NCBI GenBank assembly: GCA_002393725.1
Contig: DGTJ01000081.1
Span: 1 to 33,028, forward strand
Reading direction: 5' to 3'
Length of the DNA stretch: 33,028 nt
Source of the DNA: Prevotella sp. UBA4339
GTDB lineage: Bacteria; Bacteroidota; Bacteroidia; Bacteroidales; Bacteroidaceae
The notes under the pieces were generated by a model that saw only the letters and a list, made by a program, of their open reading frames with translations, ran no database searches and had not been told where the DNA came from. The first letter of the stretch is position 1, and every line of letters starts with the position of its first letter. Shown here piece by piece: positions 15,897-24,114 of this stretch. A program made the translations under genes and the position numbers.

Positions 15897-15932
15897 TTTG
15901 TCTAAATGTCTAATTGTCTAAAAGCCTAATTG
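15897..15932 (+). repeat. short word repeat GTCTAA before coaW
   Basis: The 63-base gap before coaW contains TGTCTAA three times (15899-15921) plus a diverged GCCTAATTG at 15924-15932, with units of 8-10 bases. It is one of three different short-word repeats at gene edges in this window. Confidence 0.6.
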
Positions 15933-15936
15933 CATC

Positions 15937-16782
15937 ATGGGAATTATCATCGGAATAGACGTGGGCATCAGCACCACTAAGATTGTAGGTATCAAAAACA
16001 ACAAAGTCTCAGCCCCTATCCGCATCACAGCAGCCGATCCTATCACATCGCTCTATGGTGCATTCGGCAAATACCTGCACGACAACGACATCGAGTTGAA
16101 AGACGTAGAACACGTCATGCTCACAGGAGTCGGAGCTGCATACATCGACCAGCCAATCTATGGACTGCCTACGAGCAAGTCACTTGAGTTTGTCGCTGAC
16201 GGTCTGGGAGCACGCTTTGAATCAAAGATAGACCATGCCATAGTAGTATCTATGGGTACAGGAACGACTTTCATACTCTGCAATGGTGACGACATGCGCC
16301 ACATAGGAGGTATAGGAGTTGGCGGAGGCACATTGGCTGGTTTGTCGCGCATCATGCTAAACACCAACGACATAAGCCAGGTAGTAGAGATGGCCAAGAA
16401 AGGAAACATCCGTAATATCGACCTTGCCATCGGAGATATCAGTGCCCATCCTCTTCCTGGGCTCCCCATGGACACCACGGCATCCAACTTTGCCCGTGCC
16501 CAGAACGACGCTTCAAAGGAAGACATTGCAGCCGGACTCATCAAGATGGTACTTCAGTCTATCGGCTCTGCTGCATATCTTGCGTCGTTAGGTAGCGACA
16601 TACGCGACTTCGTACTCATAGGCAACCTGTCACTGCTACCACAGTGCAAGGAAGTATTCCCTGGACTCGAGAAGCTATACAACATACGTTTCCATGTGCC
16701 CAAACATTCACAATACTGCACTGCCATCGGAGCAGCCCTTGACTATAAGTTCAGCGGACTGAAGAGTTCAGGTTCCGTCTGA
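15937..16782 (+). CDS. coaW: type II pantothenate kinase
   Basis: It phosphorylates pantothenate, the first committed step of coenzyme A synthesis. It belongs to the ASKHA fold of the staphylococcal CoaW type and is not CoaA or type III CoaX. It shows the phosphate loop GIDVGISTTKIVG (6-18), LTGVGAA, the Glu-bearing KSLEFVADGLGA, VSMGTGTTF, and GGIGVGGGTLAGLS. At 281 residues the length is normal. Type II enzymes are usually weakly inhibited by CoA. Its 3' end overlaps the convergent MFS gene by 32 bases. It is 63 bases downstream of the phosphatase, separated by the GTCTAA repeat. Confidence 0.92.
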   Translation: MGIIIGIDVGISTTKIVGIKNNKVSAPIRITAADPITSLYGAFGKYLHDNDIELKDVEHVMLTGVGAAYIDQPIYGLPTSKSLEFVADGLGARFESKIDHAIVVSMGTGTTFILCNGDDMRHIGGIGVGGGTLAGLSRIMLNTNDISQVVEMAKKGNIRNIDLAIGDISAHPLPGLPMDTTASNFARAQNDASKEDIAAGLIKMVLQSIGSAAYLASLGSDIRDFVLIGNLSLLPQCKEVFPGLEKLYNIRFHVPKHSQYCTAIGAALDYKFSGLKSSGSV

Positions 16783-17950
16783 GGAAGAATGATTTTGTTC
16801 GCAAGAAGAACAATGCCACACCTAATGCATTGACTCCTGCGACAGTCCAAAAGGCGGCATGGTAGCCAATATGCTCGGCTATGATGCCGCCTAATAATAT
16901 GCCCAAGCCCATGCCTATATCCCAAGAGATAAGGATGGTGGAGTTGGCTGTGCCACGCTGGTTATTATGCGCTACATTGATAGTCATATTCTGAAAAGCA
17001 GGCCACATGTGACCATTACCCAAACCAATGAGCAGTGCAGAACCATAATAGCCCAATGGAGTAAGGACGGGTGCGAATGCAGGTATGGCAATGAAAATTG
17101 TATACCCGATAAGAGATATTGCCATACCAGAACCGGCATTAAAGGTGAGCCGACCCTCACGAAGAGCCTTGCCTCCCTGCAAACGGCTAAGTATCAACCC
17201 TACAGAGCATAGCATGAAATATGTCCCAGTGCCACCTGTGATGCCAAGCACCTCCTTTCCATAAATAGCCAGATAATTGCTCAACACACCAAAACAGAAC
17301 CCGAAGGCCACCATGTTCATCCCTATAAGCCAACCTTTCAAAAGAAAGAAACGGTCCCAGGACAGTTTGAAATGGCTAGTGATCTCCTTTCGTTCCAATT
17401 CGACAGTAGAGTCAATAAGCCAACCAGCGCAAGCGACAACAAGTGCTATCCAGAACAACAAATCAAAGCTGTCTGTGAGCTTATATATAAACACTCCAAT
17501 GGTAGGTGCTATTGCCATTGCAAGATTATTGCTCAGTCCGTAATATCCTATTCCCTCTGTACGGCGGCTTGAAGGAAGAACATCTATCGCGACAGTAGAG
17601 TTTGATACCGTAAGTGCTCCAAATGGGCCTCCGTGCAATGTTCTTACAATAGTGAACATCAATAATGTCCCTGCCGCCAGATACCCGGCAAAGAATATAG
17701 AGAAAGCTCCGAAACATACCATAAGCACTTTCTTTCTCGGGAATGAGTCAACAAGATATCCACTGAATGGACGAAAGAATAATGCCGTAATGGTATAGCC
17801 AGAGAGCACCAGTCCTATGACATCTTTCGTGGCACCGAAATGCTCACTGAGATACAGCGGCAGCAATGGAGTAAGAACATAGAAGGCGAAGAACAACGAG
17901 AAATTCGCTGCCATCACCTTACAATAGTTCTTATTCCACAGCTTCTCCAT
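16751..17950 (-). CDS. MFS transporter
   Basis: This is a 12-helix major facilitator superfamily transporter in the inner membrane, with helices starting around residue 12. The loop 2-3 motif appears as GYLVDSFPRKKVLM. The arrangement resembles the drug and sugar-efflux branch; the substrate cannot be assigned. I chose ATG 17950 (MEKLWNKNY, 399 residues); an in-frame TTG two codons earlier is also possible. Nine bases separate it from the esterase stop, so it is very likely co-transcribed with the esterase. It may import or export a product linked to that enzyme. It ends inside the 3' end of coaW on the other strand. Confidence 0.88.
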   Translation of the reverse strand: MEKLWNKNYCKVMAANFSLFFAFYVLTPLLPLYLSEHFGATKDVIGLVLSGYTITALFFRPFSGYLVDSFPRKKVLMVCFGAFSIFFAGYLAAGTLLMFTIVRTLHGGPFGALTVSNSTVAIDVLPSSRRTEGIGYYGLSNNLAMAIAPTIGVFIYKLTDSFDLLFWIALVVACAGWLIDSTVELERKEITSHFKLSWDRFFLLKGWLIGMNMVAFGFCFGVLSNYLAIYGKEVLGITGGTGTYFMLCSVGLILSRLQGGKALREGRLTFNAGSGMAISLIGYTIFIAIPAFAPVLTPLGYYGSALLIGLGNGHMWPAFQNMTINVAHNNQRGTANSTILISWDIGMGLGILLGGIIAEHIGYHAAFWTVAGVNALGVALFFLRTKSFFLRRNLNSSVR

Positions 17951-17959
17951 AAACAATTA

Positions 17960-19936
17960 TCAGAATCCGCCGCCAAAGCCACCATTACCGCCGCCAAAGC
18001 CACCACCGAAGTTTGGCATCTCAGGATCTGGCTGTTTGCCAAGTTCAATAAGCAGCTTTACAAGTGCCCTGCGGCGCAAGCTCCATGTTGGATAGTCATC
18101 AGCACGAAGGGTGTTCATCTTAAAGCCTGGCATCTGCATGCCTCCACCCTGCTGTGCAAAATCCATCGTACTGGTGGTTATCACACATGGCTTTGTCTTG
18201 CCATCAGCAAGGAGTCGGTCAGCGATGGCATCAGCGCCACCCAGTTTAAACCAACTCTCTGCAGTATCACCTTCGCCAGGCACAAGCTGTATCATCACTG
18301 GCATTCGAGGCTTGCCTCCCATCGGTGACATATAGAATGCCTCGCCACGAGTAACGTCATAGCTCACACTGCCATGTTCCATCTCCCCCATCGAGGCGAA
18401 ATTGAAAGGTGAAGAGGGATTATCGGCAAAGCTATACTTGAAGCCCTTATCTGGCGAGAGATACATATTACTTGGGTCGGCAACCTGCATCCCATCAACC
18501 ACAAAGCAGTACTTAAACGGCTCAAAGAGATAGTCAGTCACCTTTACACTCCAGACCCCATCGGAGTCACGCTCCATTGGTATCAGCTCGGGCAGCATCT
18601 CGCACTCCAATTTGACGCTATCAGCCTCAGCAGCCTTAAAACGGAACGTTATCCCGTCTTCAGCATATTCGGGTGAGACGATCGGTTTGGGAAACATACG
18701 TGCCATCACTCCAGGGGTGAACTGCTGTTCCTTTCCTGTTGCTGCAGGTGCAGGTTTCCCTTCTTCCATAGCCATCTCGGAAGCTTTTTTATTGAACAGC
18801 AAGCGCAGGGTCTTGTCAAGGAAGTACTTTGCATTCATCCACGTATGACCGAACTTATCATTGGTGAACTCCTTAACGTTGCGAATGCCCTTCTTGTCAA
18901 GGAACTCCATATAGTCACGGGCATTGCCATAGAGGAAGTCATCTGTACCGACACCCAACCAGAAAAGACGTATTTTTTTGTTTGTCTCCTCAGCATTGTC
19001 GTAGACCCCAGGGATATCCATTGATGTAAAGGAACTATATGAGCAGAGATATGCAAACTTATCGAGATTATTCAACCCGTTGAAGAGAGCCTGGTTTCCA
19101 CCTCTTGAAAAGCCTCCGATGGCACGGTGCTCACGATTATTTATCGTACGGTAGTTCTTCTCGATATACGGCATCAAGTCTTCAATAAGGTCCTTGCTGA
19201 ACACGTCGCCACCAAATCTCATCTGCCTGGCCATCTCTTCTGAGCGCTCCTTGGTGGTGGCACCAGGAACAGTAGTAGGCGCCCCCTGGAACTTCAGCTT
19301 AGCTGGATTTCCGTAAGGCAACACAACTATCATCTCCTTTGCAGCTTTCTCAGCAAGAAGATTGTCGAGAATGTAATTCACACGCCCTACCTTATAATAT
19401 ACCTCTTCAGTGTCCGTTGTTCCGCTGATAAGGTAGAACACAGGGTACTTCTTCTGATAGTTCATCATATAGTTTGGCGGGAGATATACTATTGCATGAT
19501 TCGTAGCTCCAAGACTTTTTGAGTAATAACTTATATAAGTGACATTGCCATGAGGCACATCCTTAATGTCATGAGCCAGAGAGCCTGTCTTGCTCTTCAC
19601 TTCCAACAAACTGTTCTTAAAGCCTTCATTAGGGAAATACTGCGGGTTCAGAGGATCCATAATACTCACCCCGTCGACAACAAAGCAATAGGGATACATG
19701 TCAGGAGCTACAGGACCGAGTGTAACTGTCCATACTCCATCGGCATTACGAGTCATTGGCTTGCGCCCGGCAAACTGAACATCCACCTGTACGTTCTTTG
19801 CATTGTCATTCCAATACTGGAATGTCACCGTCCCATCATCATTAGTGATGATTGACTGCCTTTCCTGCACCTGAGCAAAACCTAATGTACTTAGGCATAC
19901 TGCAACAGACAAGGCAACAGTTCTGAATTTTTTCAT
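17960..19936 (-). CDS. secreted two-module esterase with a degenerate second module
   Basis: This 658-residue secreted esterase is of the family found in Bacteroidetes polysaccharide loci (feruloyl or acetyl-xylan-esterase-like, Esterase_D fold). The signal peptide ends near SLGFA-Q. Residues 25-115 form a CBM48/E-set-like beta domain. Residues 125-385 form the alpha/beta hydrolase with Ser277 (GFSRGG), Asp332 (GTDDF) and His364 (FGHTW). A second E-set domain (about 415-505) and a second hydrolase start follow, but that copy lacks the Ser and Asp regions and has Pro in place of His before TW (about 617). The tail is Gly/Phe-rich (643-658). The substrate is uncertain. It forms a unit with the MFS gene. 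Confidence 0.85.
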   Translation of the reverse strand: MKKFRTVALSVAVCLSTLGFAQVQERQSIITNDDGTVTFQYWNDNAKNVQVDVQFAGRKPMTRNADGVWTVTLGPVAPDMYPYCFVVDGVSIMDPLNPQYFPNEGFKNSLLEVKSKTGSLAHDIKDVPHGNVTYISYYSKSLGATNHAIVYLPPNYMMNYQKKYPVFYLISGTTDTEEVYYKVGRVNYILDNLLAEKAAKEMIVVLPYGNPAKLKFQGAPTTVPGATTKERSEEMARQMRFGGDVFSKDLIEDLMPYIEKNYRTINNREHRAIGGFSRGGNQALFNGLNNLDKFAYLCSYSSFTSMDIPGVYDNAEETNKKIRLFWLGVGTDDFLYGNARDYMEFLDKKGIRNVKEFTNDKFGHTWMNAKYFLDKTLRLLFNKKASEMAMEEGKPAPAATGKEQQFTPGVMARMFPKPIVSPEYAEDGITFRFKAAEADSVKLECEMLPELIPMERDSDGVWSVKVTDYLFEPFKYCFVVDGMQVADPSNMYLSPDKGFKYSFADNPSSPFNFASMGEMEHGSVSYDVTRGEAFYMSPMGGKPRMPVMIQLVPGEGDTAESWFKLGGADAIADRLLADGKTKPCVITTSTMDFAQQGGGMQMPGFKMNTLRADDYPTWSLRRRALVKLLIELGKQPDPEMPNFGGGFGGGNGGFGGGF

Positions 19937-19978
19937 AATGGAATAATAAGTTAGATTGATGAGTTTATCAATTATATC

Positions 19979-20728
19979 CTATAAGATATCGAGTTCTACA
20001 GGGCAATGGTCTGAGCCAAAGATTTCCGTATGTATCTTTGCATCATCCAGGCACTCACGCATGCGGTCTGAAACGACAAAATAGTCTATGCGCCAGCCTG
20101 CATTCTTCTGCCGGGCCTGAAAGCGGTATGACCACCACGAATACTTCACTTCATCCGGGTATTTAAATCTGAAGGAGTCGGTAAATCCACTTGCCAGCAG
20201 GTCGGTGAACTTCGCACGTTCCTCATCTGTGAAGCCTGCATTATGACGATTGGTCTTAGGGTTCTTTATATCTATCTCCTGATGAGCCACATTAAGGTCA
20301 CCACAGAGAATTACAGGTTTCTTGTCATCAAGCTGCTTGAGATAGTCTCTGAAATCATCCTCCCATGACATACGATACTCTAATCGTTTCAGACCATCCT
20401 GAGAATTAGGGGTATAGCAGCATACAAGGTAGAACTTTTCCATTTCGAGAGTGATGACACGCCCTTCGTGGTCATGAATATCTACTCCAATGCCATATTT
20501 CACGCTCAACGGTTTGTGCTTCGTGAAGATTGCCGTGCCACTGTAGCCCTTTTTGTCGGCATAGTTCCAGTAACTGTCATAGCCGTCAAACACAAGGTCG
20601 AGTTGTCCCTCTTGCATCTTTGTCTCCTGAAGGCAGAAGAAATCTGCATCCAGCTGCTTGAAAATATCACTAAAGCCCTTACCCTCACAGGCACGCAAAC
20701 CATTCACATTCCAACTTACAAATCTCAT
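19979..20728 (-). CDS. xth: exodeoxyribonuclease III
   Basis: This is an AP endonuclease and 3'-5' exonuclease for base excision repair. The exonuclease-endonuclease-phosphatase fold is supported by WNVNGLRACEGKG (6-18), the metal Glu in FCLQETKMQ (about 32-40), YSGTAIF, GDLNVAHQEID (143-153), WRIDYF, and the C-terminal GSDHCPVELDI with the catalytic His. At 249 residues the length is normal. It lies 42 bases upstream of the esterase on the same strand; a small hairpin (ATTGAT/ATCAAT, 19955-19972) without a T-run sits between, so coupling is possible. Confidence 0.96.
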   Translation of the reverse strand: MRFVSWNVNGLRACEGKGFSDIFKQLDADFFCLQETKMQEGQLDLVFDGYDSYWNYADKKGYSGTAIFTKHKPLSVKYGIGVDIHDHEGRVITLEMEKFYLVCCYTPNSQDGLKRLEYRMSWEDDFRDYLKQLDDKKPVILCGDLNVAHQEIDIKNPKTNRHNAGFTDEERAKFTDLLASGFTDSFRFKYPDEVKYSWWSYRFQARQKNAGWRIDYFVVSDRMRECLDDAKIHTEIFGSDHCPVELDIL

Positions 20729-20769
20729 ATTATCCCTAATTATTTGATTTACCTTTCAATAATCTGCTG

Positions 20770-20777
20770 CAAATATA
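20770..20777 (-). promoter_or_regulatory. xth -7 box
   Basis: On the minus strand TATATTTG fits TAnnTTTG and lies about 42 bases before the xth start. There is no clear -33 element. Confidence 0.6.
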
Positions 20778-20831
20778 CGCATTTTTTTTCTAAATCATTT
20801 GTACTTTTACCCATATTTTGGATAAAAAACA

Positions 20832-20859
20832 AAAAGGCATCCTGTTATGGATGCCTTTT
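20832..20859 (-). terminator. ribH terminator
   Basis: A perfect 11-bp stem (20832-20842 with 20849-20859, core GGCATCC) closes on a 6-base loop. The minus strand continues in T-rich sequence. It lies 24 bases after the ribH stop. Confidence 0.88.
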
Positions 20860-20882
20860 CATATCTAAGAAATAGTCTCTGC

Positions 20883-21359
20883 TCAGAATTTTGCCATCTT
20901 AATGGCTACGACTGCACACTCATCACCTTTATTGCCGTGCTTGCCTCCTGAACGATCCTTTGCCTGCTGAAGATCATTGGTGGTAAGAAGGCCATAGACT
21001 ACTGGTATATTACTTGTGGCATTCAGCCGTGCAATACCTTCTGTTACTCCTTGACAAATATAGTCGAAATGCGGAGTCTCGCCACGTATCACACTGCCAA
21101 GGATAATCACTGCATCATACCCGTCGTTGAGTGTCATCTGATGAGCACCGTAGATCAGTTCGAAAGAACCTGGTACCGTCTTCACATGTATATTCTCAGG
21201 CAGTGCACCATGCTTTTCGAGAGTAGAGACACATCCTTCAAGCAAAGCGCCTGTTATCTCTGGATTCCATTCTGCCACCACTATGCCGAAAATCATGTTA
21301 GAAGCATCAGGAACGGCAGCGAAATCATAGTCGCTAAGATTATGTAAAGCGGTAGCCAT
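20883..21359 (-). CDS. ribH: 6,7-dimethyl-8-ribityllumazine synthase
   Basis: This is the penultimate riboflavin enzyme, condensing a pyrimidinedione with dihydroxybutanone phosphate, usually as an icosahedral shell. It shows the N-terminal FGIVVAEWNPEIT (substrate Trp), VPGSFELI (63-70), LGSVIRGETPHFDY with the catalytic His near residue 96, and VVYGLLTTNDLQQA (119-132). At 158 residues the length is normal. Its ATG overlaps the TAA of the TPR gene by one base (TAATG), which points to translational coupling. A perfect-stem terminator ends the unit. Confidence 0.97.
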   Translation of the reverse strand: MATALHNLSDYDFAAVPDASNMIFGIVVAEWNPEITGALLEGCVSTLEKHGALPENIHVKTVPGSFELIYGAHQMTLNDGYDAVIILGSVIRGETPHFDYICQGVTEGIARLNATSNIPVVYGLLTTNDLQQAKDRSGGKHGNKGDECAVVAIKMAKF

Positions 21360-22036
21360 TACTCCTTGCAGCGCTCAATATATCCGTCGATAGTCTGATA
21401 AGCCATAGAGTTGAAGTACTTCTCCTTCACCTGCTCATAGAGCTTCAGTGCCTCAGCCTTCTTATTCTGGCTCTCAAGAATCTCACCAGCCTGAATGAGG
21501 AATGTTGGAGAGAGAGAATTGTTGTCTGCCATCTCTGCTGCCTTCTTCAGGTTGCTTACAGCCTTATCGAGCTGATTGAGATGAGCATAGGCATTACCGA
21601 GGGCACCTACAGCTGCAGGAGAAATCATTGCATCATCACTGCCATCGAACTTCTCAAGATAGTCGGCAGCCTCCTGCCACTTGTCGAGCTTTGCATAGCA
21701 GAGTCCGGCATAGAGATTTGCCAGGTTTCCGGCCTTTGTGCTGCTGAACTCCTTAGCGAGGGCGACGAAACCTTTGAAGGAAGCGCTGTCGCCATTGAGG
21801 GCCTTCTGATAGTCGCTTGCTGCGAAATAGTCCTGTCCTTTGGCTATAGCCGTACTTGCCTTCTGCTCGTTTGGACCAGAAACGTAAGTCTTGTAAAGAA
21901 CGATACCTGCAATGATGACCACGAGGGCAATCACAGCAGCAATAATTGCCTTCTTATACTTCAGGAAGAAGGCCTCACTCTGACTAATGGTCAGCTCTTC
22001 TACGGGAGCAGCCTGTTGATTGTTGTTGTTTGCCAT
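21359..22036 (-). CDS. membrane-anchored tetratricopeptide repeat protein
   Basis: The 225 residues comprise a polar N-terminus rich in Asn and Gln, one transmembrane helix (about 30-48, IIAAVIALVVIIAGIVLY), and a periplasmic helical region with several TPR units from about residue 75 to the end. The layout resembles YfgM and related ancillary envelope TPR proteins (TPR_21 type), which associate with secretion or chaperone complexes. The function here is unknown. It leads a two-gene unit with ribH. A -7 box lies 63 bases upstream. Confidence 0.85.
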   Translation of the reverse strand: MANNNNQQAAPVEELTISQSEAFFLKYKKAIIAAVIALVVIIAGIVLYKTYVSGPNEQKASTAIAKGQDYFAASDYQKALNGDSASFKGFVALAKEFSSTKAGNLANLYAGLCYAKLDKWQEAADYLEKFDGSDDAMISPAAVGALGNAYAHLNQLDKAVSNLKKAAEMADNNSLSPTFLIQAGEILESQNKKAEALKLYEQVKEKYFNSMAYQTIDGYIERCKE

Positions 22037-22098
22037 TTTTATACTAATTTTTTAATATCCAACAAAGCACAATCCACCCTTTTGGGCAAATTCGGGTG

Positions 22099-22106
22099 CA
22101 AAGGTA
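22099..22106 (-). promoter_or_regulatory. -7 box for the TPR-ribH unit
   Basis: On the minus strand TACCTTTG matches TAnnTTTG. It is divergent from the recF promoter at 22192, with a repeat cluster between them. Confidence 0.75.
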
Positions 22107-22117
22107 CTAAAAAAGCA

Positions 22118-22179
22118 ACAGATTACACACATTTTAACTAAAAATAATTATTAATCTGTGTTAATCTGTGTAATCTGTG
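22118..22179. repeat. AATCTGTG repeat cluster between divergent promoters
   Basis: TTAATCTGTG occurs at 22151-22160 and 22161-22170, followed by TAATCTGTG at 22171-22179. An inverted copy lies at 22118-22129 (ACAGATTACACA), a perfect 12-bp inverted repeat of 22167-22178. The cluster covers the expected -33 zone of recF. Confidence 0.8.
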
Positions 22180-22191
22180 CCTAAAAAGAAC

Positions 22192-22199
22192 TACCTTTG
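22192..22199 (+). promoter_or_regulatory. recF -7 box (leaderless start)
   Basis: TACCTTTG matches TAnnTTTG. The ATG at 22204 begins only four bases after the box, so the transcript would start at or inside the start codon. This rules out the in-frame GTG at 22177, which lies upstream of the promoter. Confidence 0.8.
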
Positions 22200-22203
22200 C
22201 ACA

Positions 22204-23301
22204 ATGATTCTTGAAAAATTGTCACTAATCAACTATAAGAATATAACGGAGGCATCGCTTGAGTTGTCACCGAAGATTAATTGTCTCATTGGTCAAAACG
22301 GTGTGGGCAAGACCAACGTCCTTGATGCTATTTATTATCTGTCGTTCTGTCATTCGGCTAATAACCCGATTGACTCACAGGTGATACGCCACGGCGAGGA
22401 GTTCTTTGTGATAGAAGGCTATTACTCCGACAATTTACAGATCTACTGCGGCATGAAACGCGGCTCGAAGAAGCATTTTAAGCGTAACAAGAAGGAATAC
22501 AAGAGACTGTCGGAGCATATTGGCCTTATACCTGTCGTAGCAGTATCCCCATCTGACACATTGCTAATAGAAGGTGGCAGTGAGGAACGCCGCAGACTTA
22601 TGGACATGGTTATATCCCAATACGACCCTACATATATCGAAACTCTCAACCGTTACAATAAAGCTCTGCAGCAACGTAACACTATGCTCAAGGCTGATGA
22701 AGAGCCAGATATCGATGTGATAAGCATCCTTGAAGAGCAGATGGCATCGGCAGGAGAACAAATTTTCCAATGCCGCGATGCCTTCATAAGAGAGATGGAG
22801 CCTATTTTCCAGAGATTCTACGAAACCATTTCAGGAAATCAGGAAAAAGTGGCTCTCAAATACATCTCTCACTGCCAAAGGGGACCGCTGCTTGAAGTCA
22901 TACAGCGTGACAGATATAAGGACCGGGCCATAGGCTATTCACTTCACGGTGTGCACCGTGACGATCTTGAATTCATGCTTGGCGAACATCTGATGAAGCG
23001 CGAAGGCAGCCAGGGACAGAACAAGACCTTTGTCATATCACTGAAACTGGCACAGTTTGACTTTCTAAAACGCACTAACAGCAGGACCACTCCCCTATTG
23101 CTACTTGATGACATCTTTGACAAACTCGATGCCCAGAGAGTAGAGCAGATAGTAAGTCTGGTGGCCAGTGATGAGTTTGGTCAGATTTTCATTACAGACA
23201 CTAACCGTGACCACCTGGACCAGATACTGTCTGCATCAAGCCACGACTATAAGATATATTATGTAGATAACGGAGAAATAACCTGTAAGGAAAATGTTTA
23301 A
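22204..23301 (+). CDS. recF: DNA replication and repair protein RecF
   Basis: This SMC-like ATPase helps load RecA at single-strand gaps. It shows LINYKNI near the N-terminus, Walker A GQNGVGKT (30-37), the ABC signature region REGSQGQNKT (about 266-275), and Walker B LLLLDDIFDKLD (about 299-310). At 365 residues from ATG 22204 (MILEKLSLINYKN) the length is normal. The start is set by the promoter four bases upstream. The 3' end overlaps the DciA-like gene by eight bases. It is not next to dnaA or dnaN as in many other phyla. Confidence 0.96.
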   Translation: MILEKLSLINYKNITEASLELSPKINCLIGQNGVGKTNVLDAIYYLSFCHSANNPIDSQVIRHGEEFFVIEGYYSDNLQIYCGMKRGSKKHFKRNKKEYKRLSEHIGLIPVVAVSPSDTLLIEGGSEERRRLMDMVISQYDPTYIETLNRYNKALQQRNTMLKADEEPDIDVISILEEQMASAGEQIFQCRDAFIREMEPIFQRFYETISGNQEKVALKYISHCQRGPLLEVIQRDRYKDRAIGYSLHGVHRDDLEFMLGEHLMKREGSQGQNKTFVISLKLAQFDFLKRTNSRTTPLLLLDDIFDKLDAQRVEQIVSLVASDEFGQIFITDTNRDHLDQILSASSHDYKIYYVDNGEITCKENV

Positions 23302-23584
23302 AAGAGACGTCATACAGATTAAGAGTCTGATTCTGAAGAATCTGCGTGCACAAGGACTGGAAACGCCCTTGCTGCAAAAACGTCTTTGCGACGCATGGCC
23401 GATAGTTGCAGGTGAACTTATCAGCAGGTATACCGACGGAGTGACGATACGCAATCAGACACTTTATGTGCATCTTACGAATCCTGCATTAAGGGCAGAT
23501 CTCTCCATGCAAAGGACTGACTACGTGAAGAAATTGAATGATTATGTCGGCAGTCAGGTGATTGCGGATATAAGGTTTAACTAA
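23294..23584 (+). CDS. DciA-like protein (DUF721)
   Basis: This 96-residue member of the DUF721 family includes DciA, a loader or helper of the replicative helicase in bacteria lacking DnaC or DnaI. It shows the family pattern of an N-terminal helix, WPIVAGELISRYTDGVTIRN, a beta stretch LYVHLTNPALRADLS, and a C-terminal helical end. It overlaps the recF stop by eight bases, so coupling is likely and points to a replication or repair role. Its stop overlaps the stop of the convergent cyclo-ligase gene by four bases, leaving no room for a separate terminator. Confidence 0.87.
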   Translation: MFKRDVIQIKSLILKNLRAQGLETPLLQKRLCDAWPIVAGELISRYTDGVTIRNQTLYVHLTNPALRADLSMQRTDYVKKLNDYVGSQVIADIRFN

Positions 23585-24114
23585 ATCACTTCATCCACCG
23601 GGATGTCGTATTCATCAACAGGCACTTCGGCTACTTTCTGGAAGTCGAAACATACCCCTATTGTTTTTCCTGATTCCGCAATACCACTTGTAATTAGAAA
23701 CCGGTCATAATATCCACGTCCACGCCCCAAGCGATGCCCCAAAGCATCAAAGGCGAGACCCGGGACAAGAATAACATCAACAGACGCATAGTCAGTAAAC
23801 AGTTCTCCAACAGGCTCTAATATATGGAATGCGCCCTCACTTAGGCCTTCTGGCCCCGTATACACGCGGAGTTCCATTGTCTCATCACCAGTAACCCTAG
23901 GCAGTAGAACAGTCTTTCCGCCAGCCACCAGTTCGTCGAGGAGCTGACGGATATCCACCTCATCAGGAAGAGGGTAATAAGCCATGATGGTCGTCGCGTC
24001 CTTTACTCTTTCCCTGATGCACGTGACAATAGAAAGCGACAGCTCTTCCCGCTGTTGCCGGGTGAGTTGTCGCTTCATTTCACGAATTTGCTGACGTAAT
24101 TCTCCTTTAAGCAT
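23581..24114 (-). CDS. 5-formyltetrahydrofolate cyclo-ligase
   Basis: It converts 5-formyl-THF to 5,10-methenyl-THF with ATP, recovering folate. It shows the basic N-terminal helix, YYPLPDEVDIRQLL, VDVILVPGLAFDALGHRLGRGRGYYDRFL (about 113-141), and the end KTIGVCFDFQKV. The GRGRGYYDRFL segment is the family's nucleotide-binding signature. I chose ATG 24114 (MLKGELRQQ, 177 residues); an in-frame TTG two codons earlier is possible. It overlaps the end of the S41 peptidase gene by eight bases and is last in its operon. Confidence 0.94.
   Translation of the reverse strand: MLKGELRQQIREMKRQLTRQQREELSLSIVTCIRERVKDATTIMAYYPLPDEVDIRQLLDELVAGGKTVLLPRVTGDETMELRVYTGPEGLSEGAFHILEPVGELFTDYASVDVILVPGLAFDALGHRLGRGRGYYDRFLITSGIAESGKTIGVCFDFQKVAEVPVDEYDIPVDEVI

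Noticed and set aside
22177..22203. GTG start of recF adding nine residues
   Set aside because: It lies upstream of the -7 box, so it would not be on the transcript.
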